NCBI RefSeq assembly: GCF_014490035.1
Contig: NZ_CP061008.1
Span: forward strand, 1,612,001 to 1,676,000
Length of the DNA: 64,000 nt
Reading direction: 5' to 3'
From: Achromobacter xylosoxidans
GTDB taxonomy: Bacteria > Pseudomonadota > Gammaproteobacteria > Burkholderiales > Burkholderiaceae_B
Shown here: piece after piece, positions 25,607-34,626 of the stretch
Layout: every line of letters begins with the position of its first letter
Position numbering within the stretch: the first letter of the stretch is position 1
Position numbers and translations under genes: made by a program
Notes under the pieces: generated by a model
What the model was told of the DNA's origin: nothing
Seen by the model: the letters and a program-made list of their open reading frames with translations, nothing else
Database searches by the model: none

Positions 25607-26983
25607 ATGGCCAAACGTGTAAGGCTTGGTGCGGGCTCGGGATTTTGGGGTGACGCTCAAGATCCGGCACAAGAGCTGTTGGAGCGAGGCAATCTGGATT
25701 ACCTGTGCTTCGACTACTTGGCCGAATTGACGATGGCGCTACTGCAGCGGCAGAAGCTGAAACGGCCGGATGCGGGCTACGTGCCGGATGCGGTTCAGAC
25801 CATGATTAATCTTTTGCCCCGCGCTACCGCAGTAGGAACGAAATTGATTTCCAACGGTGGCGGGGTGAATCCTAGAGCTGCGGCACAGCGCATCGCCGAA
25901 GGCGCGCGCCAAGCGGGACTTGCTGGCACGCGCATCGCGCTGATTGAAGGCGACGACATGCTGGACAAGCTCGACGACCTGATGGGGCAGGGGGTGCCAC
26001 TCCGCAGTATGGATACCGGCGACGAAAACTTCGCGGCCATCCGCGACCGCGTCGTTTGCGCCAATGTCTATACCGACAGTTCGGGCATCACCGCGGGTCT
26101 GGAAGGCGACGCGGATGTGGTGATTGCCGGACGTGTGTCGGACAACGCGCTTTACGTCGGCCCGCTCGCCCACGAGTTTGGTTGGCGCCGCGACACCGCA
26201 CACATCGACCGTTACGCTGCTGCGGTGACACTGGGCCACATCGTCGAATGCGCGGCAGGCTGCTCGGGCGGGATGTCTTCCCGGTTCGCGGAGATGCCGC
26301 ACATGGGGCGAGCAGGATTTCCCATTCTTGAAGTGGGCGCGGATGCCGAGGCCATCGTCACCAAGCTGTCGGGCACTGGCGGCCGTGTCGATGAATGGAC
26401 GATCAAGGAGCATCTGGTCTACGAGGTGGGCGATCCGCGCCGCTATCTTATGCCCGACGCCGTGGCAGACTTCACTTCCCTGAAACTGATCGATGAGGGA
26501 GAGGACCGCGTACGCGTCAGCGGCGTGCGCGGTGAGGCAGCGCCCGACCTGTGGAAGCTGGTGGTCGGTTACCAAGACGGCTGGATCGGCGAGACCATGG
26601 CGTTTTTCCCATGGCCATACGCCTATGACCGCGCCGTAAAGGCGCGCGAAACCATGCTCGAACGTTTCGAGCGCATGGGACTGGCCGCCGAACAGATTCA
26701 CTTCGATTTTGTTGGACTCAACACCTTGCACGGTCCCGCCGCCACCTTCCCGGGGCGCGAACAGGCCAACGAGCTGCCCGAAGTCGGGCTGCGTTGCGCG
26801 GTGCGTACACGCACGGCCGAAGAGGCCGACAAGGTGCGCCGCGCGGGCACGAACCTCTGGATTATGGGCCCGGGCGGCACGTCCTTCGGCACCCCAATGA
26901 AGCCGCGCCCCGTCATCTCCCTGTGGCCGACCCTGATCCCGCGGGCCGCCGTCGAACAGAAAACCGAAATCCTGAAGGCCTAA
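25607..26983 (+). CDS. AtuA-family (DUF1446) acyl-CoA pathway protein
   Basis: A 458-residue protein of the acyclic terpene utilisation AtuA family, whose reaction is not firmly established. Recognisable features are RLGAGSGFWGD at the N terminus, VGTKLISNGGGVNPRA, DVVIAGRVSDNALYVGPLAHEFGW and ECAAGCSGGMSS. The C-terminal AtuA-like ferredoxin-fold part is present as a separate gene just downstream. An AGGAGG site precedes the ATG. It heads an operon with an acyl-CoA carboxylase, as in the atu and liu loci, but the other atu marker genes (citronellyl-CoA dehydrogenase, acyl-CoA synthetase) are missing. Confidence 0.85.
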   Translation: MAKRVRLGAGSGFWGDAQDPAQELLERGNLDYLCFDYLAELTMALLQRQKLKRPDAGYVPDAVQTMINLLPRATAVGTKLISNGGGVNPRAAAQRIAEGARQAGLAGTRIALIEGDDMLDKLDDLMGQGVPLRSMDTGDENFAAIRDRVVCANVYTDSSGITAGLEGDADVVIAGRVSDNALYVGPLAHEFGWRRDTAHIDRYAAAVTLGHIVECAAGCSGGMSSRFAEMPHMGRAGFPILEVGADAEAIVTKLSGTGGRVDEWTIKEHLVYEVGDPRRYLMPDAVADFTSLKLIDEGEDRVRVSGVRGEAAPDLWKLVVGYQDGWIGETMAFFPWPYAYDRAVKARETMLERFERMGLAAEQIHFDFVGLNTLHGPAATFPGREQANELPEVGLRCAVRTRTAEEADKVRRAGTNLWIMGPGGTSFGTPMKPRPVISLWPTLIPRAAVEQKTEILKA

Positions 26984-26994
26984 GGAGGGCTCTG

Positions 26995-27312
26995 ATGACG
27001 CTTCAAGTGAAAGACATCGCCTATGTGCGCTCCGGTGACAAGGGGGACGTGTGCAGCGTGGGACTGGTGGCCCGAGGACAGCATGAGTACGCGCAACTGC
27101 TCGCGAGCGTAAAGCCCGCCGACGTCAAGGCGCTTTACGGCGATTGGGTCCAGGGCGAGGTGGAGTGCCACCCCATGGACAACATCGGCGCCATGATGGT
27201 GATCATGCGTCATGCGCTGGGAGGCGGGGCAACGCGCACCTTGCGGTTGGATCAGACGGGAAAATCGCTGGGGCATGCGCTTTTGCGCCTGCCCGTGCGT
27301 GATCCGAGCTGA
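26995..27312 (+). CDS. Small AtuA C-terminal-domain protein
   Basis: A 105-residue protein matching the C-terminal domain of longer AtuA proteins: YVRSGDKGDVCSVGLVAR at the start, HPMDNIGAMMVIMRHALGGG, and a terminal DQTGKSLGHALLRL. It starts 11 bases after the AtuA-like gene with AAGGAGG before it, so the two products probably work together. In many bacteria both parts are one polypeptide. Confidence 0.85.
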   Translation: MTLQVKDIAYVRSGDKGDVCSVGLVARGQHEYAQLLASVKPADVKALYGDWVQGEVECHPMDNIGAMMVIMRHALGGGATRTLRLDQTGKSLGHALLRLPVRDPS

Positions 27313-27344
27313 ATCCCTGTAATCCCACCGACGGTATTCAACAA

Positions 27345-28949
27345 ATGGCTATTCTTTCTTCCCGCCCCGGGCCGGGCAGCCCGGACTTCGCCGCGAATTC
27401 GGCGGCGTATGAAGCATTGCGCGCGCCGCTGCTCGCTGCAAGAGAACGAGCGATTGCTGGCGGCGGCGAACGCGCGCGCCAAGCGCATCTGGCGCGCGGA
27501 AAGCTGTTACCGCGCGAGCGTATCAATACGCTGCTGGATGCCGGCACGCCGTTCCTGGAGGTCGGCCAGTTAGCTGCCGATGGCGCGTACGATGGCCAGT
27601 CGCCGGGAGCCGGGATCATTACTGGTGTCGGCATTGTGTCCGGCCGGGCCTGCATGATCATGGCCAACGATGCGACGGCCAAGGGTGGAACGTATTACCC
27701 GCTGACCATCAAGAAGCAGGTGCGCGCCCAGGCCATTGCACGTGAGAACGGCTTGCCCTGCGTCTATCTGGTGGATTCGGGAGGTGCCTTTCTGCCTTTG
27801 CAGGGCGACATATTTCCGGACGAGCAGCACTTCGGCAAGATCTTTCGCAATATCGCCGAGATGTCGGCCCTTGGGCTTAAACAAGTTGCGGCGGTGCTGG
27901 GCGCTTGCACTGCCGGCGGCGCCTATATCCCAGCGATGTGTGACGAAACCGTGATCGTCGACAAGGCGGGCATGATCTACCTGGGCGGACCGCAGCTGGT
28001 GCAGGCCGCTACCGGCGAATTGGTTGACGCCCAGGAGCTTGGGGGTGCGGACACGCACACCCGCCTGTCCGGCGTGGCCGACCATTTCGCGAACGATGAG
28101 TTGCACGCACTCGAACTGGTGCGCGGCATTCTTGGACGCTGCGAGGCCCCGGCACTGGCGCCGCCGCCCCGTCCGTGCCGGCCTCCCCGCTACGAAGCGG
28201 CGGAATTGCCCGGACTCATTCCCGCCAATCCCAAGCAGGCAATGCCTATGCTGGACGTGCTGGCGCGCCTGCTGGACGGCAGCGAACTGGTGCAGTACCG
28301 CGAACGCTATGGCACCAGCCTTATTTGCGGCACCGGCGCCATTGGCGGTTATCCGGTGGGCGTGCTCGCCAACGACGGCGTTCTTCTTGGCCAGAGTGCC
28401 CAGAAAGCAGCCAACTTCATCGAACTGTGCTGCCAGGAAAACATCCCGCTCGTATTTCTGCACAACATCAGTGGCTTCATGGTGGGAGTGCAGTACGAGC
28501 AGGGCGGTATAGCGAAGGACGGGGCGAAGATGGTCAACGCGGTTTCCACGGCCCGGGTGCCCAAGTTCAGCGTCATTGTCGGCGGCAGTTACGGAGCGGG
28601 CGCGTATGCCATGTGCGGACGAGCATTCGGACCCCGGTTCATGGCCATGTGGCCCAATGCCAGGACCTCTGTGATGGGCGGGGAACAAGCCGCCACGGTG
28701 CTGGCGCTGGTGCGCGGCGAGCAACTGGCCCGTCAGGGCAAGGAATTCAGCGCCGAAGAGGCAGAGGCCTACAAGGCGCCTATCCGCGATACCTATGGTG
28801 CCGAAAGCACCGCCCTGAACGCAGCATCCCGCTTGTGGGTAGATAGCGCGATTGAACCCGCCGACACCCGCGACTGGCTGACGCTTGGCTTGGCGCTCGC
28901 AGCCGCCGGACCGAAGGAACCCACGCGCTTCGGCGTGTTCAGGATGTAG
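27345..28949 (+). CDS. Acyl-CoA carboxylase beta (carboxyltransferase) subunit
   Basis: A 534-residue carboxyltransferase of the methylcrotonyl-CoA/geranyl-CoA type (MccB, LiuB, AtuC). It has the two crotonase-like halves: the N half with GGTYYPLTIKKQVRAQ, YLVDSGGAFLPLQ and GACTAGGAYIPAMCDE, and the C half with NDGVLLGQSAQKAANFIELC, HNISGFMVGVQYE and GGSYGAGAYAMCGRAF. These oxyanion-hole Gly segments are complete. The acceptor (methylcrotonyl-CoA, geranyl-CoA or another branched enoyl-CoA) cannot be decided by reading. The stop is 3 bases before the alpha subunit start. Confidence 0.9.
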   Translation: MAILSSRPGPGSPDFAANSAAYEALRAPLLAARERAIAGGGERARQAHLARGKLLPRERINTLLDAGTPFLEVGQLAADGAYDGQSPGAGIITGVGIVSGRACMIMANDATAKGGTYYPLTIKKQVRAQAIARENGLPCVYLVDSGGAFLPLQGDIFPDEQHFGKIFRNIAEMSALGLKQVAAVLGACTAGGAYIPAMCDETVIVDKAGMIYLGGPQLVQAATGELVDAQELGGADTHTRLSGVADHFANDELHALELVRGILGRCEAPALAPPPRPCRPPRYEAAELPGLIPANPKQAMPMLDVLARLLDGSELVQYRERYGTSLICGTGAIGGYPVGVLANDGVLLGQSAQKAANFIELCCQENIPLVFLHNISGFMVGVQYEQGGIAKDGAKMVNAVSTARVPKFSVIVGGSYGAGAYAMCGRAFGPRFMAMWPNARTSVMGGEQAATVLALVRGEQLARQGKEFSAEEAEAYKAPIRDTYGAESTALNAASRLWVDSAIEPADTRDWLTLGLALAAAGPKEPTRFGVFRM

Positions 28950-28952
28950 CCC

Positions 28953-30968
28953 ATGTTCAAGAGAATCCTTATTGCGAACCGGGGGGAGATCGCTCGCCGC
29001 ATCGCGCGCACCTGCCAACGGCTGGGCATCGAATACGTTGCGGTGCATTCCCTAGCTGACGTTGGCGCTGCGCATCTGCGCGGCGCCATTCGGACCGTTT
29101 GCCTGGGCGCGGGGTCTGCAGCGGACAGTTATTTAAATGCCGGGAAGCTGCTCCAGGCTGCGCGCGAAACAGATTGCGAGGCAGTGCATCCCGGCTACGG
29201 TTTCCTGTCCGAGAACAGCGAGTTCGCGGCGAACGTGGAGGCCGCGGGCATGGCGTTCATCGGACCGTCGCCCGCCACTATTGCGGCGTTGGGAGACAAG
29301 GCGCGGGCAAAGGCGCTCATGCGCGCGGCTGGAGTGCCGGTCGTGCCGGGCACCGACGAGGCCAGCGACAATCCCGCCACCATAGAGGCGTTGGCGCACG
29401 CCATTGAACTGCCTATTTTGCTCAAACCCTCCGCCGGCGGCGGGGGCAAGGGCATGCAGATAATTACCCAATACGACGACCTGCCTGGGCTCATTGAGTC
29501 GGCCATCCGTGTCGCCCGCAGCAGTTTCGGCGACGGCCGGATGATCGTGGAGCGGTACATCGAGGAGCCGCGCCACATTGAAGTACAGGTGTTCGGCGAT
29601 GGCTGCGGGAATGTAGTGCACCTGTTCGAGCGGGAATGCTCGTTGCAGCGCCGACACCAGAAGGTCATGGAGGAGGCGCCTGCGCCGCACCTGCCGGAGC
29701 GTGCGCGTCAACGACTGCTGGAGGCGGCGGTGCAGGGCGCGCGCAGCCTGGACTATCGCAACGCCGGCACCTTCGAGTTCATCATGGACCGGGACTACAA
29801 CTGCTACTTCCTGGAGGTGAATACCCGCCTGCAGGTAGAGCATCCTGTCACAGAGGCGGTAACCGGGCTGGATCTCGTTGAATGGCAGTTGCGCGTGGCG
29901 GCGGGCCAGTCCCTGCCGCTGGCGCAGTCCGAAATCGCCTGCCACGGACACGCTATCGAAGCGAGAATCTACGCGGAAGACCCGGCCCAGGACTTCCGTC
30001 CTTCGCCCGGCACCGTGGTGCACGCTCGCTGGCCGTCTGCCCTGCGCGTGGACGCCGCGCTGGATGAATCGGGCGACGTTCCGCCTTTCTATGACCCGAT
30101 GGTGGCAAAGATCATCGCCAGCGCGGGCGATCGTCCGACCGCGATTGCCGCCTTGAAGTCGGGCCTGGGCCAGACATCGTTGCTAGGTGTCTCCAGCAAC
30201 CTCGGCTACCTGTTGCGCCTGCTGGACGACCCGGGAGTATTGAACGGGCGCGTGCACACCCGTTACCTGGACGAACACAAATCGCTGCAAACTCCGTGCA
30301 GCCGCCCGGCTGCCGCAGCAGTCTGCGCCACGCTGCCCTTGCCTGTGCAGTCCATGGCAGCCTCGCCCTGGCATGCCGGCGCGGCTTGCGGCGCGATGGA
30401 CCGGGTGTTCCTGGATCCCGGCGCGCCTTTGGGGCGCGTGCGTTTCCTGCTGGACGCCGAGGCGACATCGGTGGCTCTTCACGCCGTGGACGGAAGCGAT
30501 GTCCGCGCGGGCGACAACCCGCAAAGCTGGAACGTGTCGCGCGATGCGTCCAGCTTGGGCGGCGTTGTGGACGGGTGGCGCTGGGACGCCTGCCTCGCGG
30601 CCGAAGGGTGGCATCTGCAGGTGGCGGGCGACCATTACTCGGTGCGCCCGGTTCTTCACGAAGGCAACGCCTCCGCTCGGGACGCCAGCGGGGCGACGGC
30701 ACCGATGTCAGGCGTTATCGCAGCCGTGGCGGTGCAACCGGGAGACCGGGTGGCCCCGGGCGATGTCCTGGCCGTGATCGAGGCCATGAAGATGGAGTAT
30801 TCGATCGTTGCCGATGTCGATGGAACAGTGGCGAATCTGCGCTACGGCCCAGGCGACAGCGTGCGGGAGGGCGAACTCATTGCCGACATCGTCCAGGACG
30901 ACGCTGCGGCGATCGATGAGGGCAGGCAAATCGACGAACCGAAGTTTCAGGCCGGCAGCAGCCGCTAG
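28953..30968 (+). CDS. Acyl-CoA carboxylase alpha subunit (biotin carboxylase + BCCP)
   Basis: A 671-residue biotin-containing subunit. The biotin carboxylase part (1-445) has ILIANRGEIARRIART, the ATP-grasp glycine loop KPSAGGGGKGMQI, ECSLQRRHQKVMEEAPA and NTRLQVEHPVTE. A variable middle (about 450-590) follows, then the biotinyl domain with the lysine in EAMKMEYS (about residue 613). It loads CO2 onto biotin for transfer by the beta subunit. Genes are 3 bases apart, so 1:1 expression is likely. Confidence 0.92.
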   Translation: MFKRILIANRGEIARRIARTCQRLGIEYVAVHSLADVGAAHLRGAIRTVCLGAGSAADSYLNAGKLLQAARETDCEAVHPGYGFLSENSEFAANVEAAGMAFIGPSPATIAALGDKARAKALMRAAGVPVVPGTDEASDNPATIEALAHAIELPILLKPSAGGGGKGMQIITQYDDLPGLIESAIRVARSSFGDGRMIVERYIEEPRHIEVQVFGDGCGNVVHLFERECSLQRRHQKVMEEAPAPHLPERARQRLLEAAVQGARSLDYRNAGTFEFIMDRDYNCYFLEVNTRLQVEHPVTEAVTGLDLVEWQLRVAAGQSLPLAQSEIACHGHAIEARIYAEDPAQDFRPSPGTVVHARWPSALRVDAALDESGDVPPFYDPMVAKIIASAGDRPTAIAALKSGLGQTSLLGVSSNLGYLLRLLDDPGVLNGRVHTRYLDEHKSLQTPCSRPAAAAVCATLPLPVQSMAASPWHAGAACGAMDRVFLDPGAPLGRVRFLLDAEATSVALHAVDGSDVRAGDNPQSWNVSRDASSLGGVVDGWRWDACLAAEGWHLQVAGDHYSVRPVLHEGNASARDASGATAPMSGVIAAVAVQPGDRVAPGDVLAVIEAMKMEYSIVADVDGTVANLRYGPGDSVREGELIADIVQDDAAAIDEGRQIDEPKFQAGSSR

Positions 30969-30981
30969 GACCGAGATCATC

Positions 30982-32202
30982 ATGCAGAAACCGCTAAGCC
31001 ATATCCGTGTGCTGGACCTCTCCCGCATCCTGGCCGGCCCCTGGGCCACGCAGAACCTGGCCGATCTCGGCGCAGAAGTAATCAAGGTGGAGAAGCCGGA
31101 TGTCGGAGACGACACCCGGCAGATGGGGCCGCCTTTTCTCAAAGACCGGCAGAGCGGTGAGAACGGCGACGCAGCCTATTTCATGAGCTGCAACCGTGGC
31201 AAGAAGTCCCTTGCCATCGATTTCTCGAACCCTAGAGGGCAGGAGATCTTGCGAGAGCTGGCGCGTAAGGCCGATGTCTTCGTCGAGAACTACAAGGTCG
31301 GAGCATTGAAGCGCTACGGTTTGGATTACGCCTCGCTTCGTGAGATCAACCCTCAACTGGTCTATTGTTCTGTGACGGGTTTTGGGCAAACGGGACCCTA
31401 CAAGGACCGCGCGGGCTACGACTATCTGATACAGGGTATGGGTGGTCTGATGAGCGTGACGGGCGAACGCGACGACCTGCCCGGCGGGGGGCCGCAGCGG
31501 GCGGGTGTCGCTGTGGCTGATCTTTTGGCGGGGATGTACGCCACCACAGCCATTCTTGCCGCCTTGCAGCATCGCGATCGCGGCCATGGAGGCCAGCATA
31601 TCGACATCAGCTTGCTGGACTGCATGGTGGGTTCGCTGGTGAACCAGTCGATGAACTATCTGGTCAGCGGGCGCGTGCCCCAGCGCATGGGTAGCGGCCA
31701 CCCCAATATCGCGCCCTATGCGGTCTATCCGGCTGCCGATGGGCATCTGGTGCTCGCGGTCGGCAACGACACCCAGTTCCGCCGCCTGTGCCAAGCGGTC
31801 GGGCAGCCCGAGATTGGCACGGATCCGCGCTTCGCCACCATCGCCGACCGCGTGCACAACCGGGCCGAACTGGATGCCTGGCTGGTTCCCGTCACACGTT
31901 CGCGCCGGCTTGCCGACTGGACGGCGCTGCTGGAACGGGCGCAGGTCCCTGGCGGACCCATCAATGGCATGGACCAGGTCTTTGCCGACGAGCACGTAGT
32001 CGCGCGTGGCATGCGCGCCGAGTTGGAGCATCCGCTGTACGGACCGGTTCCGACCGTGCGCAACCCCATCCGTTTTTCAGAAACGCCACTGGACCCGGCC
32101 GGCGCGCCACCATCGCTGGGCCAGCATAACGAAGAGGTACTGCAATCACTTGGGATTGCAACGGAGCAGATGGCGGAGCTGCGTGCCGCCGGCGTGCTCT
32201 GA
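30982..32202 (+). CDS. CaiB/BaiF family (class III) CoA-transferase
   Basis: A 406-residue family III CoA-transferase. It starts with HIRVLDLSRILAGPWATQNLADLGAEVIKVE, of which LSRILAGPW is the key signature. The catalytic Asp is expected in the family segment near DLLAGMYAT. It then has GSGHPNIAPYAVYPAADG and ends QHNEEVLQSLG. It probably activates an incoming acid by moving CoA from another acyl-CoA. It lies 13 bases after the carboxylase alpha subunit. Confidence 0.9.
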   Translation: MQKPLSHIRVLDLSRILAGPWATQNLADLGAEVIKVEKPDVGDDTRQMGPPFLKDRQSGENGDAAYFMSCNRGKKSLAIDFSNPRGQEILRELARKADVFVENYKVGALKRYGLDYASLREINPQLVYCSVTGFGQTGPYKDRAGYDYLIQGMGGLMSVTGERDDLPGGGPQRAGVAVADLLAGMYATTAILAALQHRDRGHGGQHIDISLLDCMVGSLVNQSMNYLVSGRVPQRMGSGHPNIAPYAVYPAADGHLVLAVGNDTQFRRLCQAVGQPEIGTDPRFATIADRVHNRAELDAWLVPVTRSRRLADWTALLERAQVPGGPINGMDQVFADEHVVARGMRAELEHPLYGPVPTVRNPIRFSETPLDPAGAPPSLGQHNEEVLQSLGIATEQMAELRAAGVL

Positions 32203-32241
32203 CCGACCATCAAGATAACCAAACAACCAGGAGAAGACAGT

Positions 32242-32730
32242 ATGCGCAGATCAATCAACGTGGACGAGAACGGGCTGGAGGTGCTGGGCCTGGGCTTTTA
32301 CTGGGACGACGTCGAGCCCGGCTACCGCTTTCGCACCTTGGGCCGCACGATTACGGAGGCCGACATCACTCTGTTCATCGGTACGGTGGGCATGGTGGAG
32401 GAAATGTTCACCAATCTGGACTATGTCGCGTCGCAATCCATCATCGGCTCGCGTCCGGCTCCTGGTTCGCTTGTTTTCTGCATGGCCGAAGGGCTGTTGA
32501 TGCAGAGCACGATGCAGCGCACCGGCATGGCGTTCATGGAGGCGGATATCAATGTCCACCGGCCCACGAACGCAGGCGACACCATCCATGTCGAGTGCGA
32601 AGTGGTCGAAGCCCGGGGGACTAGCAAGTCAGAGCGCGGCCTGGTGCGGACCTCAAATCGGGTGGTCAACCAGCGAGGGGAGGTGGTGCTTACCTATAAC
32701 CCCCTGCGTATGGTCAAAACCCGCCCGTAG
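32242..32730 (+). CDS. MaoC-family hydratase/dehydratase
   Basis: A 162-residue hot-dog protein. After a short leader it has the pattern DDVEPGYRFRTLGRTITEADITLF, typical of MaoC-like enoyl-CoA hydratases (G.......T.TE.D...F), and later SRPAPGSLVFCMAEGLL. The usual hydratase pair appears as ITEADI plus a downstream substitution of the normal His. It may hydrate an unsaturated CoA ester or mesaconyl-type compound; the substrate is unknown. A GGAGAAG site precedes the start. Confidence 0.8.
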   Translation: MRRSINVDENGLEVLGLGFYWDDVEPGYRFRTLGRTITEADITLFIGTVGMVEEMFTNLDYVASQSIIGSRPAPGSLVFCMAEGLLMQSTMQRTGMAFMEADINVHRPTNAGDTIHVECEVVEARGTSKSERGLVRTSNRVVNQRGEVVLTYNPLRMVKTRP

Positions 32731-32798
32731 CTCGAAGCCCCACAAATTTTTCACACGAGGGACGCGTAGACGGCCCCGTTTCACTCAAGGAGACATCA

Positions 32799-33764
32799 AT
32801 GAAATTTTCCCTGCTTTTCGGGTTGCTAGCGTTAACTGTGTGCGCCCAGGGCGCAGTAGCGGCGCCTGCCTCCGCCTTTCCCGAGAAACCTATTACGGTC
32901 GTTGTTCCGTTCGCTGCGGGCAGTCCTACCGATGCAGTGGCCCGTGTGCTGTCTGACTCGCTTTCCAAGCGACTGGGGCAGCCGCTGATCGTGCAGAATC
33001 GTCCGGGCGCCACCGGTATGATCGGCAGCGAGTATGTGGCGCGCGCGCAGCCGGATGGCTACACCCTGCTGTTCGGCACTAACACTACTCAGGTAGCGAA
33101 CAAATATTTCTTCAAGAACGTGTCTTATGACGGTCTGAAGGATTTCGCGCCAGTCGCCATCGTCGGCGGCGTGCCGCATGCGTTGGTCGTCAATCCGTCC
33201 GTGCCGGTCAGTTCCGTGGCGGAACTCATCGCCTATGCGAAGGCCAACCCGGGCAAGCTCTCGTTTCCCTACGCCAACAGCACCACGCGCATCACCGGCA
33301 GTACGTTTCGCGTGATGACGCATACCGATATCTCGGAGATTCCTTACAAGGCTTATGGCCAGGCCGTGTCCGAACTGTTGGGTGGGCAGACACAAATGAT
33401 GTTCATCGATTTTTCGACTGGCCTGGCCTACATGACCTCGGGCAAGCTCAAGCCCTTGGCCATCACCCCGGCCCGGTCGGACAAACTTCCCGGCGTGCCC
33501 GCTATGAAGGAGGCGTTGCCAGGCTTCGAGATCGGAAACTGGAACGGATTATTCGCGCCAAAGGGAACGCCGCCTGAGATCATTGACAAGCTCAATCGGG
33601 AAATCACCGGCGCGCTTGAGCAGCCGGAGGTACGTAAGCAGATCGATGGCACAGGCTATGAATTGCTGCCGCCCATGGCGCCCCAGGCGTTCGGAAAATA
33701 CATTGCCGAGGAGAGTGCGCACTACGGCAAGTTGACCCAGGCCGCGGGCATCAAACCTGAATGA
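32799..33764 (+). CDS. Bug-family (TctC) solute-binding protein
   Basis: A 321-residue periplasmic receptor with a signal peptide (about 1-23, ending AVAAP). It has the Bug fold landmarks FPEKPITVVVPFAAGSPTD, NRPGATGMIGSEYVARAQPDGYT and QMMFIDFSTGLAYMTSGKLKPLAI. Such receptors usually bind small carboxylates. No TctAB membrane genes adjoin it, which is common for Bug proteins in Bordetella and Achromobacter. An AAGGAG site precedes the ATG. Its presence inside the operon suggests capture of the pathway substrate or a regulatory role. Confidence 0.9.
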   Translation: MKFSLLFGLLALTVCAQGAVAAPASAFPEKPITVVVPFAAGSPTDAVARVLSDSLSKRLGQPLIVQNRPGATGMIGSEYVARAQPDGYTLLFGTNTTQVANKYFFKNVSYDGLKDFAPVAIVGGVPHALVVNPSVPVSSVAELIAYAKANPGKLSFPYANSTTRITGSTFRVMTHTDISEIPYKAYGQAVSELLGGQTQMMFIDFSTGLAYMTSGKLKPLAITPARSDKLPGVPAMKEALPGFEIGNWNGLFAPKGTPPEIIDKLNREITGALEQPEVRKQIDGTGYELLPPMAPQAFGKYIAEESAHYGKLTQAAGIKPE

Positions 33765-33837
33765 GTATCGGGCCGCGCGCCGTTCGCGCGCGGCATGTAC
33801 TTCCTTGATTTTCCTGATTAGCGAGTCGCCCTGCATC

Positions 33838-34626
33838 ATGAATAAACCCGACGCCCCTGTTCTGTACTCCGTGCAAGACGGCATCGCCACGATCTGCATA
33901 GACCGCCCGGCTCAGCGCAACGCGTTGTCCATCGCTATCTGCGAGCGCCTGCTGGATCTGTGGGACGAGGTCGAACGCGACGACGCCGTGCGAGTGGTGA
34001 TCCTGACCTCCGCCGACTGCGGCGTGTTCTCTGCCGGCATGGATCTTAAGGAGGCCGCCCAGGTGCGCGCCGAAACCGGCAAGGACATGCTGGAGATGCT
34101 GCGGGATCCCTTCCACCAACGCATGCGCCAGGTTCCCAAGCCGATCATCGCCGCCATGACGGGCCACTTCACCGCCGGGGGTATGGTCTTGGCTGCAAAC
34201 AGCGATATCCGGATCGGCTTGCAGGGGACCCTCGGCGGCATCTCCGAGGCCAAGGTGGGGCGAGGGTCGCCCTGGGGAGTGCCCATGCTGTGGATGCTTC
34301 CGCAGCCCTTCATGATGGAACTCATGCTTACCGGCGAGATGCATCCCATCGAGCGCTTTTACCAATTAGGTTTCGTGAACTATGTTGAGGCCGCGCCCGA
34401 TGCCGTGCGCGAGCGGGCCCAGGCTATAGCGCGCACCATCGCCAACAATGCGCCGCTTACCGTCTGGGCAGCCAAGAAGAGCATCGGGGCGGCAATGGAC
34501 CTTGGCTGCGAGCGCGGTCTGGAGGCGGCCTGCCGGTACCATGAGCGCGTTTATTCGAGCGCTGACGCAATCGAGGGGCCTCGGGCCTTCGCCGAGAAAA
34601 GGGCGCCGCGCTGGATCGGGGCGTGA
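33838..34626 (+). CDS. Enoyl-CoA hydratase/isomerase family protein (first)
   Basis: A 262-residue crotonase. The oxyanion-hole segments are AGMDLKEAAQ and GHFTAGGMVLAANSDIRIG. The usual two catalytic Glu positions read ISEAKVGRGSPWGVPM, so the first Glu is kept but the second is not obvious. That makes simple hydration uncertain; an isomerase, thioesterase or lyase activity is possible. The start at 33838 suits the family length. Its stop overlaps the GTG start of the next crotonase. Confidence 0.85.
   Translation: MNKPDAPVLYSVQDGIATICIDRPAQRNALSIAICERLLDLWDEVERDDAVRVVILTSADCGVFSAGMDLKEAAQVRAETGKDMLEMLRDPFHQRMRQVPKPIIAAMTGHFTAGGMVLAANSDIRIGLQGTLGGISEAKVGRGSPWGVPMLWMLPQPFMMELMLTGEMHPIERFYQLGFVNYVEAAPDAVRERAQAIARTIANNAPLTVWAAKKSIGAAMDLGCERGLEAACRYHERVYSSADAIEGPRAFAEKRAPRWIGA

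Noticed and set aside
27570..29048. Long open frame (492 codons) on the minus strand opposite the carboxylase beta gene
   Set aside because: It is antisense to a clear carboxyltransferase with all family motifs; high GC creates such shadows. Its translation has no recognisable family.
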